DNA from: Clostridia bacterium
GTDB lineage: Bacteria; Bacillota; Clostridia; Christensenellales; CAG-314
NCBI GenBank assembly: GCA_028698585.1
Contig: JAQVWG010000011.1
Span: 1-57,388, forward strand
Reading direction: 5' to 3'
DNA length: 57,388 nt
Shown here: in pieces, positions 45,453 through 53,296 of the stretch
How the letters are laid out: the number at the start of each line of letters is the position of its first letter
How positions within the stretch are numbered: the stretch's first letter is position 1
Position numbers and translations under genes: made by a program
The notes under the pieces: model-generated
Databases searched by the model: none
The model's input: only the letters and a program-made list of their open reading frames with translations
Told to the model about the DNA's origin: nothing

Positions 45453-45938
45453 ATGCAATCATTAGGAGAACGTATAGCATACTATCGTAAACAGAAGGGC
45501 TACGTACAAGAGCAACTGGCAGAGAAAATGGGCGTCACTGCTCAATCAGTAAGTAAGTGGGAGAACGATATTACTTGCCCTGACATCAGTTCGTTGCCAC
45601 TACTGGCCGAAATATTCGGTATTACCACAGACCAACTGCTTGGTGTTGCAACGCCGGAATTAACTAAACAGGCACAGACATTGACTAACAAGGAGAAGAG
45701 CAATTTAATGCTCAAGATATCCGTACTATCAATGGACGGCGACAGAGTCAACATTAATCTACCATACACTATCATCAAGGTAGCCATTCAAACTGGCGTC
45801 AAGATACCTGCAATCGGCGACAAGTTGGGCGATATCAATTTCGATCAAGTTTTCGAGTTGGTAGAGATGGGTATGCTGGGCAAGATAGTCGAAGTTAATA
45901 GCGCAGACGGTGATCAAGTAGAGATATCTGTAGAATAG
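45453..45938 (+). CDS. XRE-family transcriptional regulator with C-terminal SHOCT-like/YvlB-type domain
   Basis: The 161-residue protein starts with an XRE helix-turn-helix (residues 5-60, LAEKMGVTAQSVSKWENDITCPD). After a linker, the C-terminal 70 residues (RVNINLPYTIIKVAIQTG...VEVNSADGDQVEISVE) match by eye the domain seen in YvlB-like envelope-stress proteins. AAGGAG precedes the ATG. It is followed after 12 bases by a gene with a similar C-terminal strand, suggesting one operon. The regulated genes probably include its own operon. Confidence 0.82.
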   Translation: MQSLGERIAYYRKQKGYVQEQLAEKMGVTAQSVSKWENDITCPDISSLPLLAEIFGITTDQLLGVATPELTKQAQTLTNKEKSNLMLKISVLSMDGDRVNINLPYTIIKVAIQTGVKIPAIGDKLGDINFDQVFELVEMGMLGKIVEVNSADGDQVEISVE

Positions 45939-45950
45939 AAGGAGACCACT

Positions 45951-46655
45951 ATGAAGATTAACGTCACTTACGTGAATGACGAGGGTAAGAGTAAAAAAAT
46001 CAAGTTGGCAATACCACTGCTTCTACTAGCATCAGGACTTGGTTCACGTCTGCTATCTAAGGCTATCAATAAGCGTCCAAATACTGCCAATGAACAAGCT
46101 GTCAGAACTAAGCTTGAACAGAAGAAGGATAAACTGCGTGAACTCGGTATAGATATAGAGGGCATAACCGATAATTTGTCCGCCAATACCACTAATGTAT
46201 GCGCCAACGGGCAAAGTACTGGATGTTTAACTGACACGCAGACGACAGAGAACCTTCAACCCAATGCAGACGAGGCTGTATCTAATGTCAAGTCTGTACT
46301 TGATGAGATACTGAGCATAGACGCTGACGGAAAACCAACCACAATAGACAATATCGGCGACGCGCTTAATAATAGCGACTGCGTAGACATTAAACTTAAG
46401 CCTAAACAAGTGGCAAACTTGATTAGTAAACATATAGATAGTGAAGATAATTCTACGGATGATGATGCTAATGGCTCATGTAAGAAGTATAATGGCGAAA
46501 GGCTCAACGGTCAACTTGCAAAACTGGAGTTAACACCCAGCGAAATAAGAACAATCTTATCCAGAACTATTAAGGAAATGCGCAAATATAAGGGTGTCAC
46601 CATATTAGATGTGCAGAGTGCACACGATAAAGCCAGTGTAGTAATCACTATTTAG
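45951..46655 (+). CDS. Uncharacterised protein, partner of the XRE regulator
   Basis: The 234-residue protein is lysine- and glutamate-rich with a short hydrophobic stretch (about residues 20-32, LAIPLLLLASGLG), a coiled-coil-like helix (about 45-70), a long low-complexity Asn/Asp/Thr-rich middle, and a C-terminal segment ending YKGVTILDVQSAHDKASVVITI. The last segment resembles the end of the upstream regulator (VEVNSADGDQVEISVE), so the two may share a domain. A helper or sensor for the regulator is inference; I do not recognise the family. AAGGAG lies eight bases before the ATG. Confidence 0.7.
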   Translation: MKINVTYVNDEGKSKKIKLAIPLLLLASGLGSRLLSKAINKRPNTANEQAVRTKLEQKKDKLRELGIDIEGITDNLSANTTNVCANGQSTGCLTDTQTTENLQPNADEAVSNVKSVLDEILSIDADGKPTTIDNIGDALNNSDCVDIKLKPKQVANLISKHIDSEDNSTDDDANGSCKKYNGERLNGQLAKLELTPSEIRTILSRTIKEMRKYKGVTILDVQSAHDKASVVITI

Positions 46656-46688
46656 CACTCAATAGACATAGACGCCACGAAACAACAC

Positions 46689-46717
46689 TTGACAAAAAAC
46701 CTTCGAATACCTACAAT
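46689..46717 (+). promoter_or_regulatory. aroB: Promoter of aroB
   Basis: TTGACA (46689-46694), 17 bases, TACAAT (46712-46717), directly before GGAAGG and the ATG at 46742. Confidence 0.75.
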
Positions 46718-46741
46718 TGTTATGGATAAGGAAGGTAGTAA

Positions 46742-47791
46742 ATGAGATTAGACATTAATTTAGCATACTCATGCGAGTTGATAATAGATAACTGCCTACA
46801 TACACTGGGCAGTTATCCGTCTATACGAGCATTAGCAGGCAAGAAAGCGCTACTTATTACCGATAACATAGTAGCCCCATTGTATGCAGATACAGTATCA
46901 GCACAACTGTGTAGTTGCGGTGTAACGGTTATTACTCACATAGTTCAATCGGGCGAGAACGCCAAATGTGTAGATAACTATTTATCAATAATAGATACTC
47001 TTGCGAACAACAATTTTACTAGAGAAGATATAGTTGTTAATCTAGGTGGTGGAACAATTAGTGACCTAGGTGGCTTTTGCGCCAGCACATATAAGAGGGG
47101 TATTGCTTATATCAATATTCCCACGACACTGCTTGCTCAGATTGATGCAGGCATAGGCGGAAAGACTGCTATCAATTTACCTCAAGGCAAGAATCTATTG
47201 GGTGTCATTTCGAATCCACAACTTATTCTTTGCGATACGTCTACTCTATCCACGTTACCTAGTAACGAGTGGAGTAACGGTATGGGTGAGCTACTCAAAT
47301 ATTGTTTATTGATTGGTAAACCATTATTACATTTAATGAGTAGTTGGCGCATTAACTTGTCAAACATTATTAGCATTTGCGCCGAGTATAAGGCAGGCAT
47401 TGTTAAAGAAGACTTCCTAGATTACAACAAGCGTAAACTGCTTAATCTTGGCCATACGGTTGCACACGCCATAGAGAGGATGAGTAACTACACTACCCCA
47501 CATGGTTTGGCAGTAGCACAAGGGGTATTATTGACAGTTAAATACGCTTATGCTGTTGGTAAACTGACGAATGCAGATTATGATAGTTTAATTAATATGT
47601 ACACTCAACTCAATATGCCCCATATTGACCACCTATGCGCAGACGATATTATTGATTACTGTCTTAACGATAAGAAGGCTAGCAATGGTGGATTAGAGAT
47701 AATATTGATTAACGGTATAGCCGACTGTTATATAGAAACTGTCAGTTGGCAACAATTCCATTCTATTCTCACACAGACATTGAGCAAGTAG
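46742..47791 (+). CDS. aroB: 3-Dehydroquinate synthase (AroB)
   Basis: AroB converts DAHP to 3-dehydroquinate, the second shikimate step, using NAD and zinc. The 349-residue protein shows the NAD motif LGGGTISDLGGFCASTYKRG, IPTTLLAQIDAGIGGKTAINL, the zinc-binding EWSNGMGELLKY with its glutamate, and histidines in NLGHTVAHAIE and TPHGLAVAQG. Length is normal. The gene for the first shikimate step (DAHP synthase) lies 1 kb away on the other strand. Confidence 0.96.
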   Translation: MRLDINLAYSCELIIDNCLHTLGSYPSIRALAGKKALLITDNIVAPLYADTVSAQLCSCGVTVITHIVQSGENAKCVDNYLSIIDTLANNNFTREDIVVNLGGGTISDLGGFCASTYKRGIAYINIPTTLLAQIDAGIGGKTAINLPQGKNLLGVISNPQLILCDTSTLSTLPSNEWSNGMGELLKYCLLIGKPLLHLMSSWRINLSNIISICAEYKAGIVKEDFLDYNKRKLLNLGHTVAHAIERMSNYTTPHGLAVAQGVLLTVKYAYAVGKLTNADYDSLINMYTQLNMPHIDHLCADDIIDYCLNDKKASNGGLEIILINGIADCYIETVSWQQFHSILTQTLSK

Positions 47792-48120
47792 CGCTCGCCT
47801 TGTGGATATTGACCAATCTGTCAATCAGTACTATGTAAGTTAAGTAGATAATAACTAATATATAGGGTGTTGTTGATATCATTTCATTCTGTATTAATCA
47901 CATTAACAGATAATCTACATAAGAACCGGAGCAACATCTAGTAATTTTCCACTCAGATACGTCAATACAGTAATCGCATAGTGTGAATTAAGACTCATAT
48001 ATATTAAAACGAGGAATTGACCTTATCAATTCCTCATTTTACATTCTATATATTTGAACTGCCATTGGCATACTTATTATCTGTACTATTGACTACACAG
48101 TTGTTATCAAGATTGCGACA
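47792..48120. other. Gap between convergent aroB and the ECF gene
   Basis: No gene seen. It contains the bidirectional terminator listed below. A weak resemblance between the last aroB codons and the stretch near 47880-47925 might be an old duplicate, but it is too decayed to claim. Confidence 0.4.
48011..48035. terminator. Bidirectional terminator between aroB and the ECF gene
   Basis: Nine-base arms GAGGAATTG/CAATTCCTC with a seven-base loop; ATTTTAC follows on the plus strand and GTTTTAATATAT on the minus strand. It serves both convergent genes. Confidence 0.75.
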
Positions 48121-48750
48121 TTAACGTTCAATGTTATCATTTAGCCCGTCCTTATTCACTTGTACTGACCTAATTAATCCAACCTTTTGTAATGGATAGT
48201 ACAGCGCAGTGGCCACAGCACCTCCTATACACGCAGTAGCCAGCTGTAGCAATCCCCATGCTAATGATAATTTATTAACCATTGGTGCAGGGAATAGTAG
48301 TGGGAATACAAGCTTGATACATACAAAATACATAAATAAATACTTGAGTAGTGCGCCAACAATAACTGCAACAATCAGCACACATATTCTCTGCCATACG
48401 GCCTCTCTCTGAGATAATCTCAACAGCATGCATACTAGACTGAAGGCGACTATTAATATGGCATTGGACAGCGCGATAAACGGTACGAGCAATACGTTAG
48501 GGTTGAGCCCTATTGACAGCGCAATAAACGGTGTTATTATACCGACGCACGCTCCACCTACCATTCCACTAAGCAGTACAGATAGGAGTAACAGTAGGTT
48601 GACGAATGAGCCGGTCAACAACTGTATGCCTGCCAGCCCTGTAAGATACTGAATCAGTATGGTAATACCCATCATTATGGCAATGCGCACAATTATCTGC
48701 GCCTTACCTTCCGTTTGTCCGAACAAAAAAAACTTAATATTAGATTTCAT
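48121..48750 (-). CDS. ECF transporter S component-like membrane protein
   Basis: Start chosen at the ATG at 48750 after GAGGTG; this gives 209 residues. There are about six hydrophobic helices, with the loop pattern GMVGGACVGIITPFIAL and a C-terminal PLQKVG, resembling S components that bind vitamins or other small ligands and recruit a shared energy-coupling module. The T component and ATPases are not in the window, so it would be a group II system. The ligand is unknown; its neighbours make aromatic amino acids. Confidence 0.7.
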   Translation of the reverse strand: MKSNIKFFLFGQTEGKAQIIVRIAIMMGITILIQYLTGLAGIQLLTGSFVNLLLLLSVLLSGMVGGACVGIITPFIALSIGLNPNVLLVPFIALSNAILIVAFSLVCMLLRLSQREAVWQRICVLIVAVIVGALLKYLFMYFVCIKLVFPLLFPAPMVNKLSLAWGLLQLATACIGGAVATALYYPLQKVGLIRSVQVNKDGLNDNIER

Positions 48751-48817
48751 ATTCACCTCACTATTAGTTCTATTTTCATATAGTAGTCATAGACAGTTGT
48801 AATGTGCATTTACGCTA

Positions 48818-49795
48818 CTATATCACCCTTCTTATAGTATCCACTTGAGTTACCAACTGTTGATACTGTGTAATACTTAATGATTGTACGCCATCACACA
48901 GAGTTTTTTGGCAGTCGGCATTGACTTCTATCATTAATCCATCTATCGCTAGACTGGCAACAGCCCTCGACAACGGCAACACTAGATTACTGTTACCACA
49001 TGCGTGCGAGGGGTCAACAATAATTGGCAGACACGTCATTTCTAATGAATTGTATAGTTGAGCAATATCCACAACACATCGATCTCCCATTCTTATGCCC
49101 CTGTCACACAGAATCACGTTGCAGTTGCCCTCGCTCATTATATATTCTGCGCTATATAACCATTCATCAACTGTACTTGATAGTCCCCTCTTGAGTAGAA
49201 TGGGCTTATTACACTTACCCAGTTGTTTGAGTAAATAGTAGTTCTGCATATTCCTTGCTCCCACTTGGAGTATGTCTATATGGTCAAACTGTGATAACAG
49301 TTGTGCATCCGGTATCTCGGATACCGTCATTAGTCCACACTCTTTGCCTGCCCTTTCTAGCATGGCGAGTCCTTCACTTCCTAGCCCCTGATAAGAGTAT
49401 GGACTAGTACGAGGCTTGTATGCGCCTCCTCGCAACACTTTAGCGCCACTATCAGCGACAGCACGTGCGACAGTCAATAAGTCCTGCTCTTGTTCTATTG
49501 TACATGGACCTGCTATCATTACGAACTCTTGCCCGAATGTCACATTACCGACAGTTACTGTTCTCTTGCCCTTACTATTGCCTGCCAGCGCGTGATTGCA
49601 CTCGGTAGATATAACGTTAATTACACTTTTCCATTCATATAGGAAACGGCTATCAATAGCCTTAATGTTACCATACAGTTTACCGATAATCGTTCCGTCA
49701 TTGTCGAATATTTGCATGCTCACGCCTTGTTTATTAAGCCATTTAGTCATGCTGTCTATATCTTGCTCATCAATATTGCGAAAAATTACTATCAT
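48818..49795 (-). CDS. aroF: 3-Deoxy-7-phosphoheptulonate synthase, type I beta with regulatory N-domain
   Basis: This enzyme condenses phosphoenolpyruvate and erythrose-4-phosphate, the first shikimate step. The ATG at 49795 (MIVIFR) fits the ferredoxin-like regulatory domain of about 70 residues that opens the family; a GTG at 49804 would add three residues. The barrel shows VMIAGPCTIEQ, KVLRGGAYKPRTSPYSYQGLG, LQVGARNMQN, PILLKRGLSST, LCDRGIR and VDPSHACG, with metal ligands Cys, His, Glu and Asp as expected. The N-domain normally mediates feedback inhibition by aromatic amino acids. Confidence 0.94.
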   Translation of the reverse strand: MIVIFRNIDEQDIDSMTKWLNKQGVSMQIFDNDGTIIGKLYGNIKAIDSRFLYEWKSVINVISTECNHALAGNSKGKRTVTVGNVTFGQEFVMIAGPCTIEQEQDLLTVARAVADSGAKVLRGGAYKPRTSPYSYQGLGSEGLAMLERAGKECGLMTVSEIPDAQLLSQFDHIDILQVGARNMQNYYLLKQLGKCNKPILLKRGLSSTVDEWLYSAEYIMSEGNCNVILCDRGIRMGDRCVVDIAQLYNSLEMTCLPIIVDPSHACGNSNLVLPLSRAVASLAIDGLMIEVNADCQKTLCDGVQSLSITQYQQLVTQVDTIRRVI

Positions 49796-49878
49796 ATACT
49801 CCACTCATTTATCCATATATGCTACCTATACGCATTGTTTATCGTACAACCGTTTAGCATACAGGAATGTAGTTATTA

Positions 49879-50928
49879 TCATTCGTTAAACAGATTCTTG
49901 ACGTAATACTGTTGCCATTTCCAGCCGTCAATCGCCATTTGGTCTATATCGTACTGCGCTTGCCAGCCGAGTTGTTCTCTCGCCTTGTCTACACTTGCGT
50001 AACAGATGGCTATATCTCCTGCCCTTCTCTGTACGAACTTGTATGGAATCTTCCTGCCACACGCTCTCTCGAATGCGGCAATAACTTCTAGCACGCTGTA
50101 TCCTTTACCCCTGCCCAAGTTATAGGTAACAAGACCGCAGTTGGTATTAAGTTTATCCAGAGCATTTATGTGTCCCTTAGCTAGGTCAACCACGTGTATA
50201 TAATCCCTAACGCCAGTGCCGTCAACGGTATCGTAGTCATTACCGAACACTCTCACATAAGGCAGTTGTCCACTGGCAACTTTGAGCACGTAGGGTGCTA
50301 GGTTGCTTGGTATATCGTTAGGACACTCACCTATCAAGCCGCTACTGTGAGCACCTATTGGGTTAAAATATCTTAATAGTGCAATATTGCAATCTTTTCT
50401 TGACCGTGCCACATCTCGTAGTATCTGTTCACTCATCAATTTAGTCCAACCGTATGGATTGACGCAACCAGTATCGTTGTCCTCACATAGTGGCATATTA
50501 GCATTAGTACCATATACTGTAGCTGATGAAGAAAAAACGATATTAACTACATTATATTTACAGCAACACCTAGCCAGATTGATTGTTGCGCCCACATTGT
50601 TCCTGTAATACTCCAACGGCTTTTCTACGCTCTCGCCAACTGCCTTCATGCCTGCTAGGTGTATGACACCGTCGAAGTTATATTGCTCGAAAACAGCGCA
50701 CAGCCCTTCATAATCTAACATATCTAGGCGTATAAACTGCACAGGCTTGCAGGTGATTTGCGCAATTCTATCAACTACACTTGCTCTGCTGTTGGACAGG
50801 TTGTCCAGTAGCACTACTGAATGTCCAGACATGGCCAATTCTACTGCCACATGACTGCCAATATAGCCGGTGCCACCTGTCAATAGTACTGTATTCGTCT
50901 TAGCCACCTCCCCTAGATTACTATCCAA
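49879..50928 (-). CDS. galE: UDP-glucose 4-epimerase (GalE)
   Basis: GalE interconverts UDP-glucose and UDP-galactose for surface polysaccharides and galactose use. The NAD motif VLLTGGTGYIGSH, LDNLSNS, the catalytic serine in VFSSSATVYG, the Tyr-x3-Lys in NPYGWTK, LRYFNPIGAH and VRDYIHV identify it. The start is uncertain. The longest frame begins with TTG at 50928, but the promoter puts the transcript start about there, and the strong GGGGAGG at 50913-50907 lies after it. A GTG at 50907 overlaps that site. Six or seven residues are affected. Confidence 0.94.
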   Translation of the reverse strand: MDSNLGEVAKTNTVLLTGGTGYIGSHVAVELAMSGHSVVLLDNLSNSRASVVDRIAQITCKPVQFIRLDMLDYEGLCAVFEQYNFDGVIHLAGMKAVGESVEKPLEYYRNNVGATINLARCCCKYNVVNIVFSSSATVYGTNANMPLCEDNDTGCVNPYGWTKLMSEQILRDVARSRKDCNIALLRYFNPIGAHSSGLIGECPNDIPSNLAPYVLKVASGQLPYVRVFGNDYDTVDGTGVRDYIHVVDLAKGHINALDKLNTNCGLVTYNLGRGKGYSVLEVIAAFERACGRKIPYKFVQRRAGDIAICYASVDKAREQLGWQAQYDIDQMAIDGWKWQQYYVKNLFNE

Positions 50929-50932
50929 TTCT

Positions 50933-50960
50933 ATTATATATTAACGGTCCTAAAAAGCAA
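50933..50960 (-). promoter_or_regulatory. galE: Promoter of galE
   Basis: TTGCTT (50960-50955), 16 bases, TATAAT (50938-50933) on the minus strand. Confidence 0.6.
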
Positions 50961-50999
50961 GTAAAAAATTAACTTATAATAAATATCCACTCAAAACTA

Positions 51000-51053
51000 T
51001 TGAAGTAAACCTTAAAATAATATATAATGCTGTTGGCATGCAAGCGCATGCAA
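51000..51053 (+). promoter_or_regulatory. glnA: Promoter and tandem GCATGCAA element upstream of glnA
   Basis: TTGAAG (51000-51005), 17 bases, TATAAT (51023-51028). Immediately downstream the eight-base word GCATGCAA occurs twice (51036-51043 and 51046-51053), ten bases apart, i.e. on one face of the helix. Each contains the palindrome GCATGC. This looks like a repressor site for nitrogen control, but it does not match the known GlnR consensus. Confidence 0.6.
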
Positions 51054-51094
51054 AATAATGATTTAATATCACTTACTAGGAGAGACAAAACATA

Positions 51095-52534
51095 ATGATT
51101 AATAATGTTACCACGGTAGCGCAAGTGCAAGATTATTGTAAACAACATAACATTGCTATGATTGACTTCAAAATGATTGACATCGATGGTAGATGGCGCC
51201 ACATAACCATACCTAGCCATAACTTTACTCAGGATACCGTAGTCTACGGTATAGGTTTCGACGGTTCTAACTATGGCTTTAGGGCAGTGGAAAAGAGCGA
51301 TATGGTATTCATACCAGATATTCAATCTGCTCAAGTCGAGCCATTCGCTCAAGTGCCTACGCTGACTATGCTAGGCGATGTGTGTTCCATAGAACTATCC
51401 GCCAACAAGCCTTTTGATCAATATCCCAAGAATGTTGCACTGTCTGCCGAGAGATATATGCAAGAGCAAGGTATCGCAGACGAATATCTTATAGGACCGG
51501 AGTTCGAGTTCCACGTATTCGATAATGTTAAATATCAGGTAACACCCAACAGAGTTGCATTCGAGATAGGCGTTTCTCAGGCAGAGTGGAACGGTGGTAG
51601 CGAAGATAATAACAACGGATACCAGATACCGCTTAAAGGTGGCTACCACATCTGTCTGCCACAGGATGTCAATAACGACCTACGTTCAGATATCTGTATT
51701 CGAATGGAGGAATGGGGAATACCAGTAAAATATCATCACCATGAGGTAGGTGGTCCCGGCCAGTTGGAGATAGAAGTAGAACTAGGCAAAATGAGTTTTA
51801 TGGCTGACGCAACAATGATTATCAAGTACTTAATTAAGAATTGTGCTGTAGAATATGGCAAGACTGCTACATTCCTGCCTAAACCCTTATATGGCGAGGC
51901 AGGCAACGGCATGCACGTTCATATGTTACTTAAGAAGAACGGCCAACCACTGTTCTATGACCAGTCAGGTTATGGTCAACTATCACAGACTGCAATGTAT
52001 TTTATGGGTGGACTGCTTAGTCACGCTGCCAGCCTATGCGCATTTACTAACCCATCTACTAACTCATACAAGAGACTAGTGCCGGGATTCGAAGCACCAG
52101 TTACTATAGGTTATGCAATGAGTAACCGTAGTGCAGTCATAAGAATACCAGCATACGCCAAGTTGCCCAATCATAAGCGATTTGAACTACGCAATCCAGA
52201 CGCTACATGCAACCCATACTATGCATACTCTGCTATCTTAATGGCAGGACTAGACGGTATCAAGAATAGAATAGACGCCAGTAAGTACGCCTGGGGACCA
52301 TTCGACTTCAACCTGTTCAACTTGACAGAAGAAGAGAAATCCAAGATAGGTCATCTGCCCACTTCACTTAATGAATCGCTAGACGCACTCAGTAAGGACA
52401 ACGAGTACTTGCAACAAGGTGGCGTATTCTCTAAGACTCTTATTGAACTATGGATTGCTCGCAAACGCAAGGAAGCGCAAAAAATTAATCAAATCCCCAA
52501 CCCTGCCGAGTTTGCGCAGTATTATGACTTATAG
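51095..52534 (+). CDS. glnA: Glutamine synthetase type I
   Basis: This 479-residue enzyme makes glutamine from glutamate, ammonia and ATP as a dodecamer. Motifs: the N-terminal beta-grasp with GFDGSNYGFRAVEKSDM, GPEFEFHVF metal ligands, the long NGMHVHMLLKK, NPSTNSYKRLVPGFEAPV, and RFELRNPDATCNPYYAYSAILMAG. At the position of the adenylylated tyrosine of enterobacterial enzymes (NLYDLPPEE) it reads NLFNLTEEE, so it should not be controlled by adenylylation. AGGAGAG precedes the ATG. It is monocistronic with promoter and terminator. Confidence 0.96.
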   Translation: MINNVTTVAQVQDYCKQHNIAMIDFKMIDIDGRWRHITIPSHNFTQDTVVYGIGFDGSNYGFRAVEKSDMVFIPDIQSAQVEPFAQVPTLTMLGDVCSIELSANKPFDQYPKNVALSAERYMQEQGIADEYLIGPEFEFHVFDNVKYQVTPNRVAFEIGVSQAEWNGGSEDNNNGYQIPLKGGYHICLPQDVNNDLRSDICIRMEEWGIPVKYHHHEVGGPGQLEIEVELGKMSFMADATMIIKYLIKNCAVEYGKTATFLPKPLYGEAGNGMHVHMLLKKNGQPLFYDQSGYGQLSQTAMYFMGGLLSHAASLCAFTNPSTNSYKRLVPGFEAPVTIGYAMSNRSAVIRIPAYAKLPNHKRFELRNPDATCNPYYAYSAILMAGLDGIKNRIDASKYAWGPFDFNLFNLTEEEKSKIGHLPTSLNESLDALSKDNEYLQQGGVFSKTLIELWIARKRKEAQKINQIPNPAEFAQYYDL

Positions 52535-52715
52535 CATATTCTAGTCATAGCAACAGTTGAGTTAATGCGCTTGTTTACTGGCGTTGGCGATAGCCTAATT
52601 GTAGGATATTTAGAACACCCAGTAGGCGACAAGGCTACTATAAATATTAGGGTGGCTAGCCGGTACTACATAACTGACCATAGTTAGTGATTAACCATTA
52701 CATAATACACATCAA

Positions 52716-52754
52716 TAGGGTGCAAGCATTATACTTGCACCCTATTTTATCTTT
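52716..52754 (+). terminator. Terminator of glnA
   Basis: Perfect 11-base arms TAGGGTGCAAG/CTTGCACCCTA with a seven-base loop, followed by TTTTATCTTT. It lies about 180 bases after the glnA stop codon. The rest of the gap 52535-52997 shows no gene. Confidence 0.85.
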
Positions 52755-52997
52755 ATAACACTGGCATGCTATTGATTGTGATATTATCACCAATTATTCT
52801 TAACCTTTACTCGAAAGTCAATCCGTACTGCATACTCTTGATATAACACGGATTACCCTAAGACTAGTTTCATTCCTGTAGCCACTACATAAACGCATTT
52901 TGTGGTGTGCAATATATGACCACATAATTATCACTAGTCGCCCTTGCACGCCGCTATTATATCATTAACGACACACTGTATAGCCACAGTAATGATA

Positions 52998-53282
52998 CTA
53001 TTGCGCTACACTTAATAATGTATCGGCGATATAGGTGTCTTTTTCCCAACTGCTTGTAAACTTAACCGTTGGAAACCAGCTCGGCAATTCAACAGGATGA
53101 GTAAAGTTAGGATAGTCTGCTTGTGCTGGTATATCTCGCCATTGCTGTTTAACTTGCTCAAGTTCTGTTAAGTGTTCTGCATATTTAGGTTGTAAGTGTA
53201 TACTATCTGCTACTTTGAAGAATCTTTCTCTATCTTCTCTAAACGCTTCGTTCATTCTTGCTCTTATTTCTTGTTCTGTCAT
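52998..53282 (-). CDS. Small phage tail-type protein (XkdW/tail-fibre assembly-like)
   Basis: The 94-residue protein lies 14 bases after the collagen-repeat gene. Its middle, LEQVKQQWRDIPAQADYPNFTHPVELPSW, with the pattern R-D-I-P-A-Q-x-x-Y-P, resembles small Bacillus-phage-type proteins next to tail fibres (XkdW-like) and tail assembly chaperones. The N-terminal half is a charged helix. No further phage genes follow; after it the strand is empty until glnA. The functional name is inferred from the motif and the context. Confidence 0.6.
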   Translation of the reverse strand: MTEQEIRARMNEAFREDRERFFKVADSIHLQPKYAEHLTELEQVKQQWRDIPAQADYPNFTHPVELPSWFPTVKFTSSWEKDTYIADTLLSVAQ

Positions 53283-53296
53283 AATTATTTATCTCC

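Noticed and set aside
47870..47930. Decayed duplicate of the aroB gene end
   Set aside because: Only scattered matches in AT-rich sequence; not distinguishable from chance by eye.
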